Positions 14,679 to 22,942 of a DNA stretch of 64,000 bases are shown piece after piece. This stretch comes from Lachnospiraceae bacterium UBA7205. GTDB taxonomy: Bacteria > Bacillota > Clostridia > Lachnospirales > Lachnospiraceae. The position numbers and the translations under genes are program-made. Numbering within the stretch: position 1 is the stretch's first letter; every line of letters begins with the position of its first letter. Under the pieces are notes generated by a model. That model was not told where the DNA came from. It saw nothing but the letters and a program-made list of their open reading frames with translations, and searched no databases. The stretch spans positions 62,929 to 126,928 of the forward strand of contig DKUL01000003.1 of the NCBI GenBank assembly GCA_002490665.1, in the 5' to 3' direction.

Positions 14679-17081
14679 ATGAGCATGCGAATTGCCCTTG
14701 CGGGCAACCCGAACTGTGGAAAAACGACGTTATTTAACGCGCTGACCGGTTCAAACCAGTTTGTCGGGAACTGGCCGGGCGTTACGGTGGAAAAGAAGGA
14801 AGGAAAGTTAAAAAGGCATGACGGTGTGACCATCACCGACCTTCCGGGGATTTATTCCCTTTCCCCCTATACGCTGGAGGAAGTGGTGGCAAGAAATTAT
14901 CTCATCAGTGAGCGCCCTGATGCGATTCTGAATCTGGTTGACGGCACAAATCTGGAGAGAAACCTATACCTGACCACGCAGCTTACCGAGCTTGGCATCC
15001 CTGTGGTTGTCGCCATTAACATGATGGACGTGGTGGAGAAAAACGGCGACAGGATTAATACCGGGGAATTGTCAAGGGCGTTGGGCTGTAGGGTGGTAGC
15101 GATATCCGCCCTGAAAGGAAGCGGCATCATGGAAGCCGCGGAAGCTGCAATCGACGCGGCAAAGAATGGAAAGACCGTTCCGATGCATACATTTTCGGGA
15201 ACTGTGGAGCATGCCCTTGCCCATATCGAGGAGGCGGCGGTACACGGACTGCCGGAGGAACAGCAGCGCTGGTATGCAGTCAAGCTGTTTGAGCGGGACG
15301 ACAAGGTTTTAGGGCAGCTGAACCTGGGCGAGTCTGTCCTTGCCCATATCGAAACGGACATTCAGGCGGCCGAGAAGGAGATGGATGACGATGCGGAATC
15401 CATTATCACCAATGAGCGGTATATTTATATCGGGAGTATTATCAAAGGATGCCTAAAGAAAAAATCGGCGGGAAGGATGACAAATTCCGACAGGATTGAC
15501 AGGATTGTCACCAACCGCTTTCTGGGGCTTCCGATTTTTGCGGCAATTATGTTCCTTGTGTATTATATATCTATGGTAACGGTGGGAGCCTCAGCCACGG
15601 ACTGGGCAAATGACGGACTGTTCGGTGACGGCTTCCATCTGTTTGGCATCGGATCCGCGGCTTACGGAGAGGCTTCTGAGGAATATGGGGATGCGGCGCT
15701 GATTGTGGATGGCTATGATGCATATGTGGAAGAAAACAGTACGGCTCCCGCTGGTGATTTTCCCTATGAAGCAGCGGATGATGAGACACTGGCGGTAACG
15801 GTGGAAACAGCGTCCCTTGCAGATTACGAGGGTGCGCTTGCCGTGATGGCGCAGTATGGTGATGAGCCCGATCCGGCAGCTTACGGTGTATGGGTTCCGG
15901 GCATCCCGGTGCTTGTAGGGAACGCACTGGAAGCTGTGGGCGCGGCAGACTGGCTTGCGGGGCTGATTAACGACGGTATCGTAGCCGGCGTGGGCGCGGT
16001 GCTTGGCTTTGTCCCGCAGATGCTTGTCTTGTTCCTGCTTCTGGCTTTCCTTGAGGCGTGCGGTTATATGGCGCGCATTGCATTTGTGCTTGACCGTATT
16101 TTCCGCAAGTTCGGATTGTCCGGCAAGTCCTTTATCCCGATGCTCATCGGTACCGGCTGCGGCATTCCGGGCATCATGGCGTCGAGGACGATTGAGAATG
16201 AGCGCGACCGGAGGATGACAATTATGACGACGACCTTTATTCCCTGCGGCGCGAAGGTTCCGTTTATTTCCATGGTTGCAGGAGCGGTCTTCGGCGGCTC
16301 CGCCTGGGTGGCGACCAGCGCGTATTTTGTGGGTATGGCAGCGATTATTATTTCCGGCATCATGTTAAAGAAGACGAAAATGTTTTCCGGCGACCCGGCA
16401 CCCTTCGTCATGGAGCTTCCGGCTTACCATATGCCTACAGTGGGCAATGTGCTTCGCTCCATGTGGGAACGCGGTTGGTCCTTTATCAGGAAGGCGGGCA
16501 CGATTATCCTGCTTTCCACCATTGTGATCTGGTTTTCCACCTACTTTGGATTTACTTCGGAAGGTTTTCGTATGCTTGGCGAGGAGGAAATGGATCAGTC
16601 GCTTCTTGCGGCAGTCGGCAGCGCGATTGCATGGATTTTCATACCGCTTGGATGGGGAAACTGGCAGGCGGCAGTGGCTTCCATTACAGGACTTGTGGCG
16701 AAGGAAAATATCGTTGGAACAATGGGTATCCTTTATCCCGGCGGATGGCCTGAAATCGGCGCAAACTTTACTATGGCTGCGGGATATTCCTTCCTTGTGT
16801 TCAACCTTCTGTGCGCGCCCTGCTTTGCGGCAATCGGCGCTATCAGGCGGGAGATGAACAGCGCGAAATGGACGTGGTTTGCAATCGGCTACCAGTGCGG
16901 ATTGGCTTATGCGGCTGCGCTGATAGTTTACCAGACTGGTTCGGCATTTATGGGAAACCTGAATGTCATTGGACTGCTTGCGTCCATTGTTATTCTCGGC
17001 GGCATGATTTATATGCTGTTCAGACCGTATAAAGAAGCGACAAGGCTGACGACAGGCATGAAATTGAAAATGGCGAAATAG
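14679..17081 (+). CDS. feoB: Ferrous iron transporter FeoB
   Basis: 800 aa. The N-terminal G domain has G1 GNPNCGKTT (residues 9-17), G3 DLPGIYSL and G4 NMMD. After a cytoplasmic spacer the membrane part begins near residue 285, with the gating motifs LIGTGCGIPGIMASRTIENERDRR and FIPCGAKVPF. It imports Fe2+ across the membrane. Between the first two helices, about residues 315-408, there is a roughly 90-residue Asp/Glu/Ala-rich extracellular insert absent from the E. coli-type protein. No FeoC follows. The ATG is preceded by AAGGAGAGG. Confidence 0.97.
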   Translation: MSMRIALAGNPNCGKTTLFNALTGSNQFVGNWPGVTVEKKEGKLKRHDGVTITDLPGIYSLSPYTLEEVVARNYLISERPDAILNLVDGTNLERNLYLTTQLTELGIPVVVAINMMDVVEKNGDRINTGELSRALGCRVVAISALKGSGIMEAAEAAIDAAKNGKTVPMHTFSGTVEHALAHIEEAAVHGLPEEQQRWYAVKLFERDDKVLGQLNLGESVLAHIETDIQAAEKEMDDDAESIITNERYIYIGSIIKGCLKKKSAGRMTNSDRIDRIVTNRFLGLPIFAAIMFLVYYISMVTVGASATDWANDGLFGDGFHLFGIGSAAYGEASEEYGDAALIVDGYDAYVEENSTAPAGDFPYEAADDETLAVTVETASLADYEGALAVMAQYGDEPDPAAYGVWVPGIPVLVGNALEAVGAADWLAGLINDGIVAGVGAVLGFVPQMLVLFLLLAFLEACGYMARIAFVLDRIFRKFGLSGKSFIPMLIGTGCGIPGIMASRTIENERDRRMTIMTTTFIPCGAKVPFISMVAGAVFGGSAWVATSAYFVGMAAIIISGIMLKKTKMFSGDPAPFVMELPAYHMPTVGNVLRSMWERGWSFIRKAGTIILLSTIVIWFSTYFGFTSEGFRMLGEEEMDQSLLAAVGSAIAWIFIPLGWGNWQAAVASITGLVAKENIVGTMGILYPGGWPEIGANFTMAAGYSFLVFNLLCAPCFAAIGAIRREMNSAKWTWFAIGYQCGLAYAAALIVYQTGSAFMGNLNVIGLLASIVILGGMIYMLFRPYKEATRLTTGMKLKMAK

Positions 17082-17128
17082 ACATGGTGTGGCAGCCCGG
17101 TATGCCTTTCTTTTAAATATTAGGTACC

Positions 17129-17157
17129 TTGACATTTTGGATTTGATATTCTAGAAT
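17129..17157 (+). promoter_or_regulatory. Promoter of the ABC exporter operon
   Basis: TTGACA (17129-17134), 17-bp spacer, TAGAAT (17152-17157). Confidence 0.8.
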
Positions 17158-17169
17158 GAGGAGGAATTG

Positions 17170-17277
17170 TTGGCATTACTGGAAAAACTGTCCGCACATT
17201 GCAAAGATTCTGGTCTTGATGAACACATGGGGAACCGTAGGGAATCGGATTGCGGCGGAAATGGGGGAACCGTATGA
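17170..17277 (+). CDS. Possible 35-aa leader peptide, translationally coupled to the exporter
   Basis: A TTG codon at 17170 follows a strong GAGGAGGA site directly under a good promoter. The frame runs 35 codons (MALLEKLSAHCKDSGL to GGNGGTV) and its TGA overlaps the exporter ATG as ATGA (17274-17277). The peptide has two Cys and matches no family I know. It might be a real leader ORF that couples translation, or the tail of a lost MarR-type regulator. Support is the signals, not the sequence. Confidence 0.35.
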   Translation: MALLEKLSAHCKDSGLDEHMGNRRESDCGGNGGTV

Positions 17278-18989
17278 AACTGATTCTGCATTATATTAGA
17301 AAGCATCTGGGCATTTTTCTGATTTCCACCCTTTTTTTGACAATGGAAGCGATGGCGGATCTTTTCCAGCCCGCGTTTATGTCCATGATTGTGGACAGGG
17401 GAATTCGGAATGCCGACGTAAAACAAATCCTTTTTTACGGTGTGTGTATGCTGGGGATTGCCATGACAGGGGCAGTCTGCGCCGTGATGCGAAACCGTTT
17501 TGCAAGCCGTGTTTCCCAGACGATCGGAAAGGAGCTGCGCCGTGACATGTATCATAACGTACAGCTTCTTTCTATGGAAAATATAGACAGACTGCGCCCG
17601 GCGTCCATTATTACCCGCATCACAAACGACGTGGTGCAGGTACAGGAGTTTATTAACGGGATTATGCGGATTATGGTGAAAGCGCCTATTACCTGCATCG
17701 GCGCCATTATCCTGATACTGGTTCAGACGCCCCGGCAGGCGCCGGTGATGGCGGGGATTCTTGCAACGGCATCTGTTCTTATTTTAGGGAATATGCGCAT
17801 CGGATATCCCCGGTTTGGGACTGTACAGAAAAAACTTGACCGGTTAAACGGCGTGACGCGGGAATTCCTGTCTTCCGTCCGCGTGGTGAAGGCGTTCCAT
17901 GCGGAGGAAAAGGAGGGGGAAAAGTTTGAGGACGTTTCGTTGGAATTTGCCCGGGCAAACACTGCCGCGCTGCGGACAATGGCGGTATTCTCACCGCTGA
18001 TCAGCCTGACTGTCAATTTCGGCGTTGTGCTTTTGCTGTGGATTTCCGCAAGCAGCCATGGCACGGAGATTGGGAGGCTGATGGCTTCAGTCAATTACAT
18101 GACACAGGTATTGTTTGCCATGGGGATGATTTCCAATACCTTAAACGTTGCGGTCAGGGCAACGGCGTCCTCAGAGAGGATTAAGGAGGTGCTTGAGGAA
18201 AAGCCGGCACAGCATATACCCGCAAATCCTGTGAAACCGGAAATCAGGGGGGAGATTTGCCTGGAGCATGTGTCCTTTGCCTATGCGGGTTCCGGGAAGA
18301 TGGCGCTCCATGATATCAATATTCGCATACATCAGGGGGAAACCATTGGGATTATCGGCTCCACCGGTTCCGGCAAGTCTACCCTTGTAAACCTGATTCC
18401 GCGTTTTTATGATGCCACGGAAGGAAAAGTGTGGATTGACGGGTGCGATGTGACAGAGACTGACGTCCGGCTGCTGCGCACGGCGGTCGCGGTGGTGCCG
18501 CAGAAAGCCCTGCTTTTTTCAGGGACAATCCGGGAAAATCTGCGCTGGGGAAGTGAGGGAGCCAGTGATGAGGAGCTGTACCGGGCGGCGGATGTTGCCT
18601 GTGCGGCTGATTTTATCGGACAGAGTCCGCAGGGGTATGACACGCTGCTGGGGCAGGGGGGCGTAAACCTTTCGGGAGGACAGAAACAGCGGCTATCCCT
18701 TGCGCGGGCACTGGTGCGGAATCCTCAAATCCTGATTCTGGACGACTGCACCAGTGCGTTGGACGCGCAGACGGAATCGGATGTTCTCAAAGGACTGCGC
18801 GACATGGCGGGCAGGGCAACGGTGCTGCTGGTCAGCCAGCGGATTTCCACGGTGATGCGCACGGACCGTATCCTGTGCATGGACAATGGTTCTGTGCAGG
18901 GATACGGAACCCATAAGGAGCTGATGGATTCCTGTAAAACCTATCAGGAAATATACCATTCGCAGATTGGAGGCAGGGATCATGGCTGA
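17274..18989 (+). CDS. ABC exporter subunit A (ATPase-permease half transporter, degenerate site)
   Basis: 571 aa: six-helix exporter domain (about 1-300) and ATPase domain (325-571). Walker A is GSTGSGKST with Lys368, the signature is LSGGQKQR, but Walker B reads LILDDCTSALD: Asp491 replaces the catalytic Glu. This is the pattern of the degenerate half of heterodimeric exporters such as BmrCD or TmrAB. The partner follows with an 8-bp overlap and has the Glu. ATG 17274 is chosen because GGGGGA precedes it; an in-frame ATG at 17250 lies before that site. Substrate unknown; drug or lipid efflux is typical. Confidence 0.92.
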   Translation: MKLILHYIRKHLGIFLISTLFLTMEAMADLFQPAFMSMIVDRGIRNADVKQILFYGVCMLGIAMTGAVCAVMRNRFASRVSQTIGKELRRDMYHNVQLLSMENIDRLRPASIITRITNDVVQVQEFINGIMRIMVKAPITCIGAIILILVQTPRQAPVMAGILATASVLILGNMRIGYPRFGTVQKKLDRLNGVTREFLSSVRVVKAFHAEEKEGEKFEDVSLEFARANTAALRTMAVFSPLISLTVNFGVVLLLWISASSHGTEIGRLMASVNYMTQVLFAMGMISNTLNVAVRATASSERIKEVLEEKPAQHIPANPVKPEIRGEICLEHVSFAYAGSGKMALHDINIRIHQGETIGIIGSTGSGKSTLVNLIPRFYDATEGKVWIDGCDVTETDVRLLRTAVAVVPQKALLFSGTIRENLRWGSEGASDEELYRAADVACAADFIGQSPQGYDTLLGQGGVNLSGGQKQRLSLARALVRNPQILILDDCTSALDAQTESDVLKGLRDMAGRATVLLVSQRISTVMRTDRILCMDNGSVQGYGTHKELMDSCKTYQEIYHSQIGGRDHG

Positions 18990-20793
18990 AAGAAATCAGG
19001 CCGTTCCACCGGCAAACTTAAACGGGATATCCCGTCCCGGACGAGGCGGGGCGGTCGTTAAACCAAAAAATATGAAAGGGACGCTGGGCAGGCTCTGGAG
19101 GCTGACAAAGGGGCACAGGAACGGGCTTGGATGGATACTCCTGCTGTCCGCTTTTGCTTCCCTTGCATCCATTCTTTCCCCTTATGTGACAGGAAAGGCC
19201 GTTGCCGCCATCGGCAGCGGGGATGCAGTCGTATGGGTGCTCTGCTGCCTGGCAGGGTTATATCTTTGCGACTGGCTGGTCAGGTTTTTACAGGCGTTTT
19301 TCATGGCATCCATCGGACAGCGTGTGATCCACCATATACGGCGCACGCTGTTTGCCCATGTCAGGACGCTGCCCCTTGCTTTTTTTGACCGGCGCCAGCA
19401 TGGCGAGCTGATGAGCCGCCTGACAAATGATGTGGACAATATCAGCACCACCATTTCCAACTCCCTGTCGCTCCTGCTGACTTACAGCTTCACGGTGGCA
19501 GGAATTTTCGGGATGATGCTGTATTTAAGCCCGTTTCTCACAGCCGTGTCGCTGGCGGGCGTGGGACTGATTTTCCTGCTCACGAAAACCGTGACGAAAC
19601 ACACCAGAAAGCTGTTTGCCGCACAGCAGAAAAATCTGGGCGCACTGAACGGACAGGTGGAAGAGAGTGTTTCGGGGATGGCGGTGGTCAAGGCATTCTG
19701 CCGGGAGGAGGAGATGGAGCGGGAGTTCGGGGAGAGGAATGACAGACTATGCGATGCTTCTATCAGGGCGCTCATCTGTTCCGGGTATCTGATGCCCCTT
19801 ATGAATGTGATTAACAATCTGCTGTATGTGGCAGTCTCGGTGCTGTGCGGGGTTTTGTTCGTGGAGGGAAGGATTTCCGATATCGGCCTGGTCACCAGTT
19901 TCCTGCTCTATGTGCGCCAGTTTACCCGCCCTTTTGTGGAGATTGCCAATATCTATAATAATTTCCAGACGGCCGTGGCGGGGGCAGAGCGCGTGTTTGA
20001 GATTCTGGATGAGCAGCCGGAGCCTCCTGACAGGGAAGGCGCCGTTTCCCTGAAATGCCCCAGGGGCGACATTGAACTGCGCCATGTGGCGTTTGGCTAT
20101 GTGCCGGGAAAACCAGTGCTGCGGGATGTTTCCGTGAAAATCCCTGCAGGTACACAGGCTGCGATTGTGGGAGCAACTGGTTCCGGCAAGACCACCCTGA
20201 TTAATCTGCTGACGCGGTTTTACGATGTTTCCGCCGGAAGCATCCTTCTGGATGGCAGGGATCTGCGGGACTACCGCATGGAGGATCTGCGGCAGGCGTT
20301 CGGAGTGGTTCTGCAGGATACGGCACTGTTTGCCGCATCGGTCAGGGATAATATCTGTTATGGGCATCCGGAGGCTTCCATGGAGCAGGTGCGGGAGGCG
20401 GCAGGAATCGTAGGCGCAGACAGCTTTATAGAGCGCCTGCCGGAAGGATACGACACCATCCTGACACAGGGGGGCATGGAGCTGTCCCAGGGGGAGCGGC
20501 AGCTGCTGACCATCGCCAGGGCGGTCTTTGCCAGTGCGCCGATCCTGATTCTGGATGAGGCTACCAGTTCCGTGGATACGGTCACGGAGCAGAAAATCCG
20601 GCGCGCCCTGCTGAAAATCTGCGCGGACCGGACCTCGGTCATCATTGCCCACCGCCTTTCCACAATCCGGGATTCAGACAGGATCATTCTGCTGGATAAT
20701 GGGAAAATTGCCGAACAGGGAACTCATGAGGAGCTGATGGCGCTTGACGGGATTTATGCCCGTATGTACAGAACGCAGACGGAGCTTGGATAA
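18982..20793 (+). CDS. ABC exporter subunit B (ATPase-permease half transporter, canonical site)
   Basis: 603 aa with an extended Gly/Pro/Arg-rich N-terminus (residues 1-40), six transmembrane helices and an ATPase domain. Walker A GATGSGKTT has Lys403 and Walker B LILDEATSSVD has catalytic Glu526. The signature is the altered LSQGERQ instead of LSGGQ. It thus supplies the catalytic Glu of the heterodimer. GGAGG lies 8 bp before the ATG at 18982, inside the end of the previous gene. Confidence 0.92.
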   Translation: MAERNQAVPPANLNGISRPGRGGAVVKPKNMKGTLGRLWRLTKGHRNGLGWILLLSAFASLASILSPYVTGKAVAAIGSGDAVVWVLCCLAGLYLCDWLVRFLQAFFMASIGQRVIHHIRRTLFAHVRTLPLAFFDRRQHGELMSRLTNDVDNISTTISNSLSLLLTYSFTVAGIFGMMLYLSPFLTAVSLAGVGLIFLLTKTVTKHTRKLFAAQQKNLGALNGQVEESVSGMAVVKAFCREEEMEREFGERNDRLCDASIRALICSGYLMPLMNVINNLLYVAVSVLCGVLFVEGRISDIGLVTSFLLYVRQFTRPFVEIANIYNNFQTAVAGAERVFEILDEQPEPPDREGAVSLKCPRGDIELRHVAFGYVPGKPVLRDVSVKIPAGTQAAIVGATGSGKTTLINLLTRFYDVSAGSILLDGRDLRDYRMEDLRQAFGVVLQDTALFAASVRDNICYGHPEASMEQVREAAGIVGADSFIERLPEGYDTILTQGGMELSQGERQLLTIARAVFASAPILILDEATSSVDTVTEQKIRRALLKICADRTSVIIAHRLSTIRDSDRIILLDNGKIAEQGTHEELMALDGIYARMYRTQTELG

Positions 20794-20813
20794 GAAGAGA
20801 CCCATGCAGGTGA

Positions 20814-20846
20814 AGGACAGGATTCCAGATTCCTGTTCTGTTTTTT
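20814..20846 (+). terminator. Rho-independent terminator after the exporter operon
   Basis: 9-bp stem (20814-20822 with 20831-20839, one G-U pair), 8-nt loop, followed by GTTTTTT. Confidence 0.8.
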
Positions 20847-20866
20847 GCGTGCAAATCAAGAAAAGG

Positions 20867-20895
20867 TTGTCTATTGTCTGTAAAAATGATAAAAT
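20867..20895 (+). promoter_or_regulatory. Promoter of the LytM-like gene
   Basis: TTGTCT (20867-20872), 17-bp spacer, TAAAAT (20890-20895). Confidence 0.6.
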
Positions 20896-20932
20896 ATTAA
20901 AAATATCTTAAAATTATGTATGGAGGTATCTG

Positions 20933-21667
20933 GTGTTGGAGGATAAGGGCGAGGCTAAGAAAAAGGGGAATGTGAAATACAATGTGCTGATTGTACCAGA
21001 TACAGGTACGGAGGCTGTCAAGCAGTTTTCGGTAAATATGCAGGTGATAAAAACATTTGTGGCTGGAGTTGCCTTATTAATGATAGCGGCGCTATTATAC
21101 TGCGTGATTCTGACAAGGGAACTGAACGGGTCAAAAAATGAAATACTGGTGCTTGAGGTGCAGGTGAGCGACCTTACGCGGCAGAATGAGTGGCTGATTA
21201 CCCAGAAGGCGGAACAAAAGGAGGAGCTTACGAAAGTGAGCGCCGAACTCGAGGTCAAGGTGGAGCAGGAGAAGGAGCGGGAGGAAGAGATTGCCAGGTC
21301 TTTTATCCCGTCCGGATTTCCGCTTACGGGAAAGGCTTCCTACAGTGAGGAGGACAAAGAGCTGGAAGGAAATCCTGTCACGTGGTTTGAGGCTGAGCAG
21401 GGAACATGTGTGATAGCTGCGGCGCAAGGGACGGTTTCCTCGATAGCGGGAAGTGATTCTTCGGGATATATCGTGATGGTCGACCATGGAAACGGATATT
21501 TTTCCGTGTACCGCAACAGCGCCAAGCCGGAGGTGAAGGAGGGGGATTCGGTCACCACGGAGACGGAGCTCTTTAAGATAGGGCAGTGGAACGGGAAGCT
21601 TGGGTACCAGATTATAAAGGACGAGAAGTATATTGACCCGCTGAGCCTTATGGAAATAAGCGGATGA
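20933..21667 (+). CDS. Membrane-anchored coiled-coil protein with degenerate LytM/M23 domain
   Basis: 244 aa. A cytoplasmic basic N-terminus, one membrane helix (about residues 38-62), an extracellular coiled coil (65-120, rich in Glu/Lys/Gln) and a C-terminal LytM-like fold (about 150-240: GTVSSIAGSDSSGYIVMVDHGNGYFSVY). Of the Zn ligands of M23 peptidases only one His is obvious: the HxxxD box is missing and the HLHFE position reads YQIIKDE. It is therefore probably non-catalytic, perhaps an amidase activator or divisome/sporulation scaffold as in EnvC-type proteins. The start is GTG 20933 or TTG 20936, 6 or 9 bp after GGAGG. Confidence 0.85.
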   Translation: MLEDKGEAKKKGNVKYNVLIVPDTGTEAVKQFSVNMQVIKTFVAGVALLMIAALLYCVILTRELNGSKNEILVLEVQVSDLTRQNEWLITQKAEQKEELTKVSAELEVKVEQEKEREEEIARSFIPSGFPLTGKASYSEEDKELEGNPVTWFEAEQGTCVIAAAQGTVSSIAGSDSSGYIVMVDHGNGYFSVYRNSAKPEVKEGDSVTTETELFKIGQWNGKLGYQIIKDEKYIDPLSLMEISG

Positions 21668-21711
21668 GACAATCGAGTAGGGAAGACAAGTCTTCCCTAC
21701 TCGATTGTCTC
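21666..21711. terminator. Bidirectional terminator, perfect 22-bp inverted repeat
   Basis: 21666-21687 is exactly complementary to 21690-21711 with only AA between. It overlaps the stop codon of the LytM-like gene and the last five codons of the convergent YerC-like gene. The core CGAGTAGGGAAG belongs to the GAGTAGGG family. Confidence 0.85.
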
Positions 21712-21993
21712 GGCGAGTCTTTCAAAAATCAGCTCATAGCCGTCGCTTCCATAATTCAGGGAACGGTTCACGCGGCTGATGGTGGCTGTCGATGCACCGG
21801 TTTTTTCTGCAATTTCGAGATAGGTTCTGTGGTCGCGCAGCATGGTGGCGACTTCAAAGCGCTGTGACAGGGAGAGCAGTTCGTTTACCGTGCATAAGTC
21901 CTCGAGGAAATTGTAGCTTTCTTCTTTGGTTCTGAGACACAGCAACGCATCAATAAGATGGTCTACAGCTTCTGTTTTGATTTTTTTGTTCAT
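21697..21993 (-). CDS. YerC/YecD-type TrpR-like repressor
   Basis: 98 aa. TrpR-superfamily protein with LCTVNELLSLSQRFEVATML and the helix-turn-helix YLEIAEKTGASTATISRVNRSLNYG, as in the YerC/YecD family of Firmicutes. The DNA target and ligand of this family are poorly known. AGGAGG precedes the ATG by 8 bp. The gene's final codons form one arm of the bidirectional terminator, and a 7-bp inverted repeat near its transcription start (22076-22091) could be an autoregulatory operator. Confidence 0.93.
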   Translation of the reverse strand: MNKKIKTEAVDHLIDALLCLRTKEESYNFLEDLCTVNELLSLSQRFEVATMLRDHRTYLEIAEKTGASTATISRVNRSLNYGSDGYELIFERLAETIE

Positions 21994-22075
21994 GGTGTAC
22001 CTCCTATCGGATAATGCTATTTCATAACGGATGATATCTTATCTGCTGCTTTCGTAACAGTTTTCTGCTTTAATG

Positions 22076-22091
22076 CTGTAAAGTTTTACAG
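22076..22091 (-). promoter_or_regulatory. Candidate operator at the YerC transcription start
   Basis: CTGTAAA-GT-TTTACAG, a perfect 7-bp inverted repeat right after the -10 box of the yerC promoter. Confidence 0.4.
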
Positions 22092-22099
22092 TTTTAAAT

Positions 22100-22128
22100 A
22101 TTCTAGCACATTTCCGAAATAATGTAAA
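22100..22128 (-). promoter_or_regulatory. Promoter of the YerC-like gene
   Basis: Minus strand TTTACA (22128-22123), 17-bp spacer, TAGAAT (22105-22100). The leader is about 100 nt. Confidence 0.7.
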
Positions 22129-22151
22129 TGAGAAAAATAACTGCGGGGGTC

Positions 22152-22180
22152 TTGATAAGTAGTTTTGTATACTATATACT
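22152..22180 (+). promoter_or_regulatory. Promoter of the DUF1836 gene
   Basis: TTGATA (22152-22157), 17-bp spacer, TATACT (22175-22180). The -10 region contains the palindrome GTATACTATATAC. Confidence 0.7.
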
Positions 22181-22236
22181 ATAACATATAACGACATGGA
22201 TAAATGGTTATCTATTCTTGAATGAAAGGCATGGTA

Positions 22237-22863
22237 ATGCATATGCATATAGAGACGAAAGATTTATTGAACAGTATTATGGAAAGCTTTGACCGAGTCA
22301 GTTATGTGGAGTCCTCGGAAATTCCCAATATTGACCTGTATATGGACCAGGTCACGACATTTATGGAAAAAAACTTCCGCAAGGTCACGAGATATCCCGA
22401 GGAGGACAAGGTCATGACAAAGACCATGATAAACAATTATGCAAAAAATAATTTATTGCCGCCTCCGCTGAAAAAGAAATATTCAAAAGAACATATTTTG
22501 ATACTGATTTTTATTTATTATTACAAAGGCATATTGTCAATCAGCGACATCCAGGCATTGTTAGGACCCGTCACGGAACGTTTTTTTGGCAAGGACGAGG
22601 GATTTGACATCCGGTCTGTCTATGATGAAGTATTTCAGATAGGATACGGTCAGATAGAAGCGTTAAAAAAACATGTTGAGAACGAGTATAATATTGCCAT
22701 GGATACCTTTGGGGACGCCCCGGAGGACAGCAGGGACTTTTTAAAACTGTTTTCTTTTATCTGCTTTCTGAGCTTTGACGTATATATGAAAAAACAGCTG
22801 ATAGAAAAACTGATAGATGTTGTCCGGAATGACGGTGCCAATGGGAAAAAAGAGGACAAATAG
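22237..22863 (+). CDS. DUF1836 domain protein
   Basis: 208 aa. It contains the DUF1836 pattern VMTKTMINNYAKNNLLPPP followed by KKYSKEHILILIFIYYYKGILSISDIQALLGP, which looks like a MerR-type winged helix in which the hydrophobic helix is not a membrane segment. It is probably a DNA-binding regulator, though no member I know of has a defined function. Start 22237 is favoured because AAAGG ends 7 bp before it; ATGs at 22222 and 22231 are in frame but lack a site. Monocistronic. Confidence 0.85.
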   Translation: MHMHIETKDLLNSIMESFDRVSYVESSEIPNIDLYMDQVTTFMEKNFRKVTRYPEEDKVMTKTMINNYAKNNLLPPPLKKKYSKEHILILIFIYYYKGILSISDIQALLGPVTERFFGKDEGFDIRSVYDEVFQIGYGQIEALKKHVENEYNIAMDTFGDAPEDSRDFLKLFSFICFLSFDVYMKKQLIEKLIDVVRNDGANGKKEDK

Positions 22864-22884
22864 TTTGAATATTTTTAAAATATA

Positions 22885-22913
22885 TTGAAATTATCTGACA
22901 ATGGTTCTATAAT
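22885..22913 (+). promoter_or_regulatory. Promoter of the 125-aa hypothetical gene
   Basis: TTGAAA (22885-22890), 17-bp spacer, perfect TATAAT (22908-22913). Confidence 0.75.
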
Positions 22914-22942
22914 AGTAGGGGCAAGGTGAAAGGAGGTTTATT

